In this document: piece by piece, positions 1-4,783 of the stretch
Layout: each line of letters begins with the position of its first letter
How positions within the stretch are numbered: position 1 is the first letter of the stretch
From: an uncultured Clostridia bacterium
GTDB taxonomy: Bacteria > Bacillota > Clostridia > Christensenellales > QALW01
Assembly: GCA_900550765.1 (NCBI GenBank)
Contig: URTC01000145.1
Location: 1 to 5,166, forward strand
Length of the DNA stretch: 5,166 bases
Reading direction: 5' to 3'
Made by a program: the position numbers and the translations under genes
The notes under the pieces: generated by a model
The model's input: only the letters and a program-made list of their open reading frames with translations
Database searches by the model: none
Told to the model about the DNA's origin: nothing

Positions 1-712
1 TAACTATCCCTTTTTAATGGGACAAGGTGTATGGCTTGATTCCGATACGCTCGGCCCTGACGATGATATTTCTGAGGTTTTAAAACATGGCACGCTCAGC
101 ATGGGCTTTATCGGTCTGGCGGAAACCTTAAAAGCTTTGACGGGGTTCCATCACGGTGAAAGCGAAGAAAGCCAACAGTTAGGATTAAAAATCATCAGTC
201 ATATGCGAAATTTGATGGATATGCTCTCTAAGGAAACAGGTCTGAATTTTACGCTTTTAGCAACCCCGGCCGAAGGCTTGAGCGGACGGTTCATCAATCT
301 TGATAAAAAGAAATTCGGTATCATTCCGGGAATTACGGACCGAGAGTATTATACAAATTCTATCCATATACCTGTATACTATCATATTCCGGCTTTTAAA
401 AAAATCAAGTTGGAAGCACCGTATCATGAACTTACCACCGCCGGCCATATCAGCTACGTAGAGCTTGACGGTGATACCTGCAAAAATTTGGAAGCTTTTG
501 AGTCTATCATCCGCTATATGAAAGAATGCGGAATCGGTTACGGTTCTGTATACCATCCGGTAGACCGGGATCCCGTATGCGGCTATACCGGCGTAATTAA
601 TGAGGTTTGTCCGCGCTGCGGGCGGCGTGAAGGAGAAGCCGTAAGTGTGGAAAAATTAAAAGAATTAAGAAAAAAATATCCGACTATGCCCCGCATATGC
701 GGATGTGATTAA
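1..712 (+). CDS. nrdD: Anaerobic (class III) ribonucleotide reductase, catalytic chain, C-terminal part; glycyl-radical domain absent
   Basis: The frame is open from base 2 and the gene begins before the window. It encodes the C-terminal part of the enzyme that reduces ribonucleotides to deoxyribonucleotides without oxygen, in the cytoplasm. Family-typical stretches are visible: NYPFLMGQGVWLDSD, MGFIGLAETLKALTG, a HHGESEE segment, LLATPAEGLSGRF, YYTNSIHIPVYYHIP and LEAPYHELTTAGHISYVEL. A cysteine-rich zinc region follows, with DPVCGYTG and then CPRCGRREGE (bases about 563-628). Its first position, where many relatives have a CxxC cysteine, is Asp; I am not sure this is unusual in this subfamily. 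An ordinary NrdD would next carry the RxTGYL radical loop. Here the chain continues about 24 residues as a charged tail ending in RICGCD and stops at tandem TAA codons (710-715). The radical loop lies in the next gene. NrdD identity is confident; the split is read directly from the sequence. Confidence 0.93.
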   Translation, partial: NYPFLMGQGVWLDSDTLGPDDDISEVLKHGTLSMGFIGLAETLKALTGFHHGESEESQQLGLKIISHMRNLMDMLSKETGLNFTLLATPAEGLSGRFINLDKKKFGIIPGITDREYYTNSIHIPVYYHIPAFKKIKLEAPYHELTTAGHISYVELDGDTCKNLEAFESIIRYMKECGIGYGSVYHPVDRDPVCGYTGVINEVCPRCGRREGEAVSVEKLKELRKKYPTMPRICGCD

Positions 713-713
713 T

Positions 714-720
714 AAGGAGG
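714..720 (+). promoter_or_regulatory. Strong Shine-Dalgarno sequence of the small glycyl-radical gene
   Basis: AAGGAGG lies directly behind the tandem TAA stops of the large NrdD chain, eight bases before the ATG at 729. It matters because it shows the downstream radical domain has its own translation start. That argues against a sequencing frameshift in a single nrdD gene. Confidence 0.85.
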
Positions 721-728
721 AATCAGCA

Positions 729-878
729 ATGACAGTAAAAAATCAAAAAGCAGGAGAAGGCATTAAATTTGAACGGATCCGCCGGATCACCGGTTATCTG
801 GTAGGTACTACCGCTCGCTTTAACAATGCCACACGTGCGGAAGAAAGAGACCGTGTAAAACATGGCGTTTATCCTTGA
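729..878 (+). CDS. Stand-alone glycyl-radical domain of anaerobic ribonucleotide reductase (49 residues)
   Basis: This short frame encodes a 49-residue protein. Its core FERIRRITGYLVGTTARFNN, followed by RAEERDRVKHG, is the classic extreme C-terminus of class III NrdD. Gly22 in RITGYL corresponds to the glycine that carries the stable radical in the family. In most NrdD proteins this segment is fused to the catalytic barrel. Here it is a free polypeptide with its own ATG and an AAGGAGG site eight bases upstream, in a different frame from the large chain. The closest precedent I know is the YfiD/GrcA spare-part protein, which restores damaged pyruvate formate-lyase. Unlike that case, the large chain here has no radical loop of its own, so this protein should be an obligatory subunit. 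The first 13 residues are lysine-rich and may form a linker or docking segment. The last 17 bases overlap nrdG, suggesting coupled translation with the activase. Identity is confident; assembly with the large chain is inferred. Confidence 0.9.
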   Translation: MTVKNQKAGEGIKFERIRRITGYLVGTTARFNNATRAEERDRVKHGVYP

Positions 879-1353
879 CCTTTACGTCGAAGCGCCCGAA
901 TCTATTGTTGACGGACCGGGACTGCGCTACAGCATCTTTGTACAGGGCTGTCCGCATCACTGTCCCGGCTGTCATAATCCACAATCCCATTCTTTTGGCA
1001 CGGGCTATAAAAAGACGACGGACGAACTTCTTTCATCCATAAAAGAAAATCCTCTGCTCGCGGGGGTTACTTTCTCCGGCGGAGAACCCTTTTGCCAGGC
1101 GGAAGCACTTTGCGAGTTAGCTCGTGCAATTAAAGCCTTAGGTTTAAATATTTATATTTATTCCGGGTATACTATAGAACAGCTTTTAGAAAAAGCCGTG
1201 CAAAATCCGTTTATCAAAGAGCTTTTGTATACCTGCGATACACTGGTTGACGGCCCGTATATAGAGCAGCAGCGGAATTTAGACCTGCTCTTTCGCGGAA
1301 GTGAAAATCAGCGCATCATCGATCTGCATACTTGGCCGGGCCTAAAGAACTAA
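862..1353 (+). CDS. nrdG: Anaerobic ribonucleotide reductase activating protein (radical SAM)
   Basis: This 163-residue protein has the usual NrdG length. It is the radical S-adenosylmethionine activase that abstracts a hydrogen from the glycyl-radical loop of NrdD. The iron-sulfur cluster motif CPHHCPGC occupies residues 30-37, a CX3CX2C spacing. It is preceded by ESIVDGPGLRYSIFVQG and followed by HNPQSHSFGTG. The SAM-binding motif SGGEP is at residues 72-76. The ATG at 862 gives the normal short N-terminus and lies inside the end of the small glycyl-radical gene. No strong ribosome site precedes it, so translation is probably coupled. Its likely substrate here is Gly22 of the separate 49-residue protein rather than a glycine in the large chain. 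It is the last gene of the nrd cluster; a hairpin sits across its stop codon. Confidence 0.95.
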   Translation: MAFILDLYVEAPESIVDGPGLRYSIFVQGCPHHCPGCHNPQSHSFGTGYKKTTDELLSSIKENPLLAGVTFSGGEPFCQAEALCELARAIKALGLNIYIYSGYTIEQLLEKAVQNPFIKELLYTCDTLVDGPYIEQQRNLDLLFRGSENQRIIDLHTWPGLKN

Positions 1354-1378
1354 CTCCCGGCCTATTTATTGTATTTTC
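1334..1378 (+). terminator. Probable intrinsic terminator of the nrd operon, overlapping the nrdG stop
   Basis: GGCCGGG (1334-1340) pairs perfectly with CCCGGCC (1356-1362) around a 15-base loop that contains the nrdG stop codon. A T-rich run, TATTTATTGTATTTTC, follows. The stem is only seven pairs, so termination could be partial and the next gene could be co-transcribed. Confidence 0.55.
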
Positions 1379-1411
1379 TTATTTTGAGCATGCTATTTAG
1401 GAAAGTAGATC

Positions 1412-2110
1412 ATGAAAAAATTTCGAATTACCGATCAAAACAAAAAGAAAGTTGGTCTAGCTATTACCATAGCTATTGTGGTATTTTTAGTTTTGGTATG
1501 TATTGTAGTGGGAATTCCGCTTTTAAAATTTGCAAAGAATCCGGAACGATTTCGTATCTGGGTAGATTCTTTAGGCGTATGGGGCTATCTTGCTTTTATC
1601 GGCATTTTAGTCTTTCAGATCATCTTTGCTTTTATTCCGGGTGAACCCTTTGAATTATTGGCCGGTTACGCTTTTGGTGCCCTTGAAGGAACGCTGTTGT
1701 GTATGGCAGGGATTTTGATCGGCAGTCTTTTAGTGTTTACTTTAACAAAAAAATTCGGTGTAAAATTAGTAGAGTTGTTCTTTTCTATGGATAAAATACG
1801 TTCCTTAAAATTTTTACACAATAAGCAGCGTATGTATTTCATTACATTTCTCGTTTTTTTTATTCCCGGAACTCCAAAGGATCTGCTCTCTTACGTAGCA
1901 GGGCTTACGCCTATCAAGCTCGGACCATGGCTTTTATTAAGTACTGTAGCACGTATTCCCTCGGTACTTACCTCTATTATAAGCGGCGATGCTGTTGGAA
2001 CACAAAACTATATCTTTGCGCTGACCGTTTTCGGCATTACCGGTGTACTCAGTATTACCGGATTACTAATCTATAATGCAATTTGCAAAAAGCATAATAC
2101 AGAACAATAG
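1412..2110 (+). CDS. TVP38/TMEM64 (DedA-superfamily) integral membrane protein
   Basis: The product has 232 residues and is strongly hydrophobic. A basic N-terminus (MKKFRITDQNKKK) precedes a first membrane helix at about residues 15-38. Further hydrophobic stretches lie at about 57-75, 95-112, 142-151, 172-190 and 201-221. Two motifs place it in the VTT-domain family: PGEPFELLAGYAFG at 76-89 and PGTPKDLLSYVAGL at 152-165, which look like the paired re-entrant loops of the DedA superfamily. Some members of this superfamily act in phospholipid scrambling or undecaprenyl-phosphate transport, and others have no known substrate, so no specific function is assigned. AGGAAAG at about 1399-1405 is a plausible ribosome site for the ATG at 1412. 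The gene lies 58 bases after nrdG and converges on sigH. I see no strong promoter in the gap; it may depend on readthrough from the nrd operon. Confidence 0.85.
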   Translation: MKKFRITDQNKKKVGLAITIAIVVFLVLVCIVVGIPLLKFAKNPERFRIWVDSLGVWGYLAFIGILVFQIIFAFIPGEPFELLAGYAFGALEGTLLCMAGILIGSLLVFTLTKKFGVKLVELFFSMDKIRSLKFLHNKQRMYFITFLVFFIPGTPKDLLSYVAGLTPIKLGPWLLLSTVARIPSVLTSIISGDAVGTQNYIFALTVFGITGVLSITGLLIYNAICKKHNTEQ

Positions 2111-2118
2111 CGCGCTTC

Positions 2119-2144
2119 TTTTTATAAAAACAGCTTTTATAAAA
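2119..2144. repeat. Two copies of the palindrome TTTTATAAAA
   Basis: TTTTTATAAAAA (2119-2130) and TTTTATAAAA (2135-2144) are two self-complementary A+T blocks separated by four bases. They sit in the gap between the convergent membrane-protein and sigH genes. They could be part of the terminator region, supplying U-rich tails for the sigH transcript, or simple A+T-rich sequence. No function can be read from them. Confidence 0.5.
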
Positions 2145-2148
2145 CACA

Positions 2149-2175
2149 ACCCCCGGAATTTTTTGCTCCGGGGGT
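2149..2175 (-). terminator. Strong hairpin terminator of the mrnC-rlmB-sigH operon, possibly bidirectional
   Basis: ACCCCCGGA (2149-2157) and TCCGGGGGT (2167-2175) form a perfect nine-pair stem with a nine-base loop. On the minus strand it begins six bases after the sigH stop and is followed by TGTGTTTTAT, a moderately T-rich tail. On the plus strand it lies 38 bases after the membrane-protein gene and has only a poor T tail, although the loop contains six Ts. It is the sole strong hairpin between the two convergent genes, so it may serve both. Confidence 0.75.
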
Positions 2176-2181
2176 AAATAT

Positions 2182-2778
2182 TTATGGCTTAATTCTATTC
2201 AGCTTCTGCCTAATACGCTGTACGGCATTATCTACACTTTTTTTTGTAGTAGAAAGCGTTTGTGCAATTTCTTCATACGAGCGATTCTGCAGATATTCCG
2301 ACAGTACCTGCTTTTCAAAAACAGAAAGCAAAGCATTTAAACGCCTCAAAACACTTTTTTCACTCTCTTCCGTAATAAGAATCTCCTCCGGATCAACACC
2401 TGCAACCTGCAATACCTCTCCAAGTGTTCGCCCTTCCTTATCATCTTTTACCGGATTATTCAGTGAAATATAGGTATTCAAAGGAATATTCTTTTTTGTA
2501 TTCGCAGCTTTCAGTGCCGATATCAGCTGCCGGCGAATACAAAGAGAGGCAAAAGCCGGAAAACTATCATTTTTATCGGCATCAAAATCCAAAATAGCTC
2601 CCAGCAAACCAATCATTCCTTCCTGAACGAGATCCTCATAGGAAGCACCTACAATATAAAAGCTGCGGCATTTAGCGTGCACTAAGCCCTTATATTTCTT
2701 TAACAGTTCCTCCAGTGCCTTATTGTCCCCCTGCTGTGCAAGCAGAATAAGTTTCTCGTCCCCAAAGCCGCCCCTCAC
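2182..2778 (-). CDS. sigH: RNA polymerase sigma factor of the SigH (sigma-30) type
   Basis: With a GTG start at 2778 this is a 198-residue sigma-70-family protein that would direct RNA polymerase to a subset of promoters. Region 2, at about residues 47-92, contains YEDLVQEGMIGLLGAILDF and FASLCIRRQLISALK, typical of SigH and the -10-binding, core-binding surface. IPLNTYISLN follows at 98-107. Region 4, at about 154-196, carries a helix-turn-helix with RSYEEIAQTLSTTKKSVDNA for -35 recognition. The GTG overlaps the rlmB stop as GTGA and has GGAG five bases upstream, so I prefer it; a TTG at 2805 in the same frame would add nine residues. SigH controls the start of sporulation or competence in some Bacillota, but non-sporulating relatives keep it, so its regulon here is unknown. 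Translation coupling to rlmB is likely, and the rlmB stops could lower its expression. Confidence 0.9.
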   Translation of the reverse strand: MRGGFGDEKLILLAQQGDNKALEELLKKYKGLVHAKCRSFYIVGASYEDLVQEGMIGLLGAILDFDADKNDSFPAFASLCIRRQLISALKAANTKKNIPLNTYISLNNPVKDDKEGRTLGEVLQVAGVDPEEILITEESEKSVLRRLNALLSVFEKQVLSEYLQNRSYEEIAQTLSTTKKSVDNAVQRIRQKLNRIKP

Positions 2779-3662
2779 TGCTTCTCCGCACGCTGACGCA
2801 GGCAATCGTAAATCAAAATACCCGCGGCAACCGACGCATTCAGCGATTCAATATGGCCGCTTTGCGGCAAAGATACTAGGCAGTCACAATTTCGCTTTAC
2901 CAAAGGCGAAAGTCCCTCTCCTTCGGCTCCGATCACCAAAGCGGCAGGACCTGTCATATCCACATGCGAATACCGCTTCCCCTCCATAGAGGCACCATAT
3001 ACCCAAAGCCCTTCTTATTTCAGCTATTCTATAGTTTGTGAAATATTGGTTACCCGAGCAATGCGCATATATTCAACAGCGCCCGCGGAACATTTTGCTA
3101 CTACAGGCGTCAATCCAGCCGACCGCCGCTGGGGAATAATAACACCGTGTGCTCCTGCACATTCCGCACTCCTGATAATCGCCCCTAAATTCTGCGGATC
3201 ACAAATTCCGTCAAGAACAACAAGCAAAGGCTGCTCTCCCCTTTCTTTAGCATATAGAAGCATATCCTCTATTGAAGAATATTCTTTTACCGCCACATAG
3301 GCAAGCACCCCTTGATGGGCACCGGTAACGGAAAGCCTGTCCAGCCGAACCCGCTCTACCTCCTGAATAACAGCGCCGTTAGCACGTGCGTCATATACGA
3401 TCTCTTTTACCGGACCTTGAATTTCTCCTTTAGCAACCAGTAATTTTTCAATGGTCCGCCCGGCTTTTATTGCCTCACGAATCGGATTGCGTCCCTCTAA
3501 GATATTTTCTGCGCCCTCCTGCGCTCCCCTCTGCTCAAAAGTTTCAGCAGTCTTTCTGAAATCTGTATTTTGTTTCGGCATGTCATTGTCCCGTTTCCTA
3601 AAACGGGCATCTTTCTTCTGTTGGCCGGTTTTATAATTTTTTTTATTTTCAAACTGTCTCAC
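2775..3662 (-). pseudogene. rlmB: 23S rRNA (guanosine 2251-2'-O)-methyltransferase RlmB, interrupted by two in-frame stops
   Basis: Read through, the frame covers 296 codons including the final stop, a little longer than a typical RlmB because of a basic N-terminal extension of about 50 residues. The family methylates a guanosine of the 23S rRNA peptidyl-transferase P-loop. The small substrate-binding domain starts near ILEGRNPIREAIKAG (54-68). SpoU motif 1, DPQNLGAIIRSAE, is at 155-167; motif 2, VIGAEGEGL, at 243-251; motif 3, SLNASVAAGI, at 273-282. Codon 213 is TAG (3024-3026) and codon 216 is TAA (3015-3017), where relatives read roughly IEELKEEGLWVYG. The frame is unchanged on both sides and no base is gained or lost. 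The N-terminal fragment of 212 residues lacks motifs 2 and 3, which build the SAM-binding knot, so it should be inactive. An ATG at 2987 could restart a 70-residue piece but has no ribosome site. The GTG start has GGAGG six bases upstream and lies one base after the mrnC stop. Confidence 0.88.
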
Positions 3663-3663
3663 G

Positions 3664-4059
3664 CTATTCCTCCCATATTTTTTGAATCAATCGGTCGATC
3701 CGCTCCTCCTCCTGCAGCAAGAACAAATATCCGAAAACCGCTTCCAACGCAGTAGCCGTCCGATAATCCGTTATATTTGCATTTTTAGGAACTGTTCCCG
3801 GGTGTGTATTTCTCCCCCGCTTGGCAATATAGCGTTCTTCTTCTGAAAGCATAAACTCAATTTTATAATACGCCTCCTTCTGTGCCGCAGCACAAACCAT
3901 TTTCGCCGCCGCGCTGTGTAGAGAATGCGCATTCAAATCATGGTTAGCCACCAAATACGTGCGCATATATAAGCTGTAAACCGCATCGCCTATTGACGCT
4001 AAAACCAGCGGATTCAATTGACGTACCGTATTTCGGTCCTTTTGAAATTTCTGCTGCAC
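3664..4059 (-). CDS. mrnC: Mini-ribonuclease III
   Basis: The 131-residue product is an RNase III catalytic domain without the double-stranded-RNA-binding domain, as in Mini-III. This enzyme matures 23S rRNA precursors in Bacillota by trimming the stem that joins the two ends. Family signatures are LNPLVLASIGDAVYSLYMRTYL at residues 15-36, with catalytic Asp25 in GDAVY. KRGRNTHPGTVPKNANITDYR is at 80-100, and the second acidic site is Glu106 in ALEAVFGYL. The start chosen is GTG at 4059; the frame is closed upstream by TAG and contains no ATG, and no clear ribosome site lies at the right distance. A TTG at Leu15 would cut into the conserved domain. It is first in an operon with rlmB and sigH, so two of the three genes concern 23S rRNA maturation. 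In many Bacillota cysS lies immediately upstream; here it does not. Confidence 0.9.
   Translation of the reverse strand: MQQKFQKDRNTVRQLNPLVLASIGDAVYSLYMRTYLVANHDLNAHSLHSAAAKMVCAAAQKEAYYKIEFMLSEEERYIAKRGRNTHPGTVPKNANITDYRTATALEAVFGYLFLLQEEERIDRLIQKIWEE
3668..3674 (-). promoter_or_regulatory. Ribosome binding site that sets the rlmB GTG start
   Basis: On the minus strand GGGAGGA lies within the last codons of mrnC, six bases before the GTG at 3662. It supports GTG, rather than a later ATG, as the rlmB start and shows translational coupling to mrnC. Confidence 0.75.
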
Positions 4060-4117
4060 TGCAGAAAAAATAAATCCCTCTATTCTCTATCATTCCCTTT
4101 ATCAAAGATTCTCTGTT

Positions 4118-4146
4118 ATTATAACAAAAAAACACGCTTATGTACA
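4118..4146 (-). promoter_or_regulatory. Sigma-A-type promoter for mrnC-rlmB-sigH
   Basis: On the minus strand a perfect -10 hexamer TATAAT (4118-4123) is preceded, at exactly 17 bases, by TGTACA (4141-4146), which matches four of six positions of TTGACA. Transcription would start near 4111, giving a leader of about 50 bases before the mrnC GTG. It lies just downstream of a hairpin terminator, so this operon appears to be an independent transcription unit. Confidence 0.65.
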
Positions 4147-4149
4147 GTA

Positions 4150-4183
4150 TAACAAGAAAATACATCGGAAAAATCTTCCGATG
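4150..4183 (-). terminator. Hairpin terminator for the TSCPD-gene transcript
   Basis: CATCGGAA (4163-4170) pairs with TTCCGATG (4176-4183) around a five-base loop. On the minus strand it is followed by TATTTTCTTGTTAT, a T-rich tail. It lies about 160 bases after the TSCPD stop and just before the mrnC promoter, separating the two units. Confidence 0.65.
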
Positions 4184-4216
4184 CTCTTATTTGTTGATAC
4201 TTTATGTTGTAGTTAT

Positions 4217-4304
4217 AAATTTATCTTTTGCAATTCTGTTGATGTACTCTGTTTCTTGCAAATTTATCTTATAGAATATTACTGTTGCAATCTGGCACTT
4301 GCAA
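4217..4304. repeat. Four TTGCAA palindromes at near-regular spacing, plus an 11-base direct repeat
   Basis: TTGCAA occurs at 4228, 4256, 4285 and 4299, giving intervals of 28, 29 and 14 bases. AAATTTATCTT occurs at 4217-4227 and 4260-4270. All of this lies in the A+T-rich gap from 4184 to 4343, where I see no convincing gene. The spacing could suggest a decayed tandem repeat or a set of operator-like sites, but chance in A+T-rich DNA is a fair explanation. Confidence 0.4.
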
Positions 4305-4343
4305 TATTTTTGTAAATATGTTTCAAGATAGTACTTTGGATAT

Positions 4344-4607
4344 TTATGCGTTGTTTTTTTCTGCTTCATATGCTTCGCGGACAGCATGCGAAAGCTGGTC
4401 TACACAGGAAGTACCACGCATACCGCATTGAATGCCTTTTAAGCGGTCTTCAATCTGTGTGACGGTCAGGCCGTCAACCAGTGAGGCAACGCCTTGTGTA
4501 TTACCATTACATCCACCTGTAAATGCTACATTTGTAATGACATCGCCATTGATATCAAAATCAATCTGGCTGGAACAGGTTCCTCTTGTTTTATAAGAAT
4601 ATCTCAT
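4344..4607 (-). CDS. Small TSCPD-domain protein (TIGR03905-like)
   Basis: The 87-residue protein matches the short stand-alone TSCPD family of Clostridia and relatives. The N-terminus YKTRGTCSSQIDFDI is followed by VAFTGGCNGNTQGVASLVDG, GIQCGMRGTSCVDQL and an acidic, lysine-containing tail. The signature is TSCVD at residues 66-70, with Val instead of the usual Pro. Four cysteines, at 11, 33, 61 and 68, are spaced as in the family and could bind a metal or cluster; that is inference. TSCPD domains also occur at the C-terminus of some class II (B12-dependent) ribonucleotide reductases, but the role of the free form is unknown and I assign none. The ATG has AGGAGG seven bases upstream. It is monocistronic or follows the chimeric gene, with a possible promoter at 4664-4669 and a terminator at 4150-4183. 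Confidence 0.85.
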   Translation of the reverse strand: MRYSYKTRGTCSSQIDFDINGDVITNVAFTGGCNGNTQGVASLVDGLTVTQIEDRLKGIQCGMRGTSCVDQLSHAVREAYEAEKNNA

Positions 4608-4614
4608 AATAAAT

Positions 4615-4620
4615 CCTCCT
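4615..4620 (-). promoter_or_regulatory. Ribosome binding site of the TSCPD gene
   Basis: On the minus strand a perfect AGGAGG stands seven bases before the ATG at 4607 and fixes that start. Confidence 0.8.
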
Positions 4621-4663
4621 ATTTTTGTATAAATTCTTCTTTAACGTTTTTTTATTGTTTCAT

Positions 4664-4669
4664 ATTATA
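4664..4669 (-). promoter_or_regulatory. Possible -10 element for the TSCPD gene
   Basis: On the minus strand TATAAT sits in AATATAATATG, about 57 bases before the TSCPD start. No good -35 hexamer is visible 16-18 bases upstream. The surrounding A+T richness makes a chance match likely. Confidence 0.35.
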
Positions 4670-4739
4670 TTACTAAAGTTCTGTATAAGTGATCCGGCTA
4701 AACTTTATTTTGCTTTGTACATGATCTGTTTTATGCTGT

Positions 4740-4772
4740 GCGATGTGTGTTGTGTGTTGTGTCACATATCGC
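4740..4772. repeat. Inverted repeat around a GT-rich loop
   Basis: GCGATGTGTG (4740-4749) and CACATATCGC (4763-4772) can pair over ten positions in plus-strand RNA with one G-U pair, or nine of ten on the minus strand. The loop is TTGTGTGTTGTGT. It lies just after the chimeric gene but has no T run behind it on either strand, so it is a weak terminator candidate at best. The rest of the 4608-4783 gap shows nothing beyond the ribosome site and possible -10 noted separately. Confidence 0.4.
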
Positions 4773-4783
4773 CTGTTTGGAAA

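Noticed and set aside
669..728. The small glycyl-radical frame is open upstream of its ATG back to 669, and an A-run lies at 670-676, so nrdD might be one gene with a frameshift.
   Set aside because: The large chain ends in tandem TAA codons immediately followed by a full AAGGAGG site at the right distance from ATG 729. The upstream extension in the small frame does not resemble NrdD. The split looks designed, though reads should confirm it.
1369..1399. Possible promoter TTGTAT ... TATTTA before the membrane-protein gene.
   Set aside because: The spacing is about 19 bases, and the start point would fall at the ribosome site, leaving almost no leader; it is not convincing.
3015..3026. TAG and TAA read as sense codons through a changed genetic code.
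   Set aside because: Other genes in the window end properly at TAA or TAG with intact family C-termini (nrdD, nrdG, mrnC, sigH, the membrane protein), so general reassignment is not supported.
2723..3755. Several plus-strand frames of 60-90 residues opposite sigH, rlmB and mrnC.
   Set aside because: They are antisense shadows of well-supported genes, with no recognisable motifs or ribosome sites.
3944..4165. 73-residue minus-strand open frame upstream of and overlapping mrnC.
   Set aside because: It starts inside the promoter-terminator region, reads mrnC in the wrong frame and resembles no family.
4202..4387. 61-residue minus-strand frame rich in Lys, Tyr and Thr.
   Set aside because: It overlaps the TSCPD coding end, has no ribosome site and shows only A+T-biased composition.
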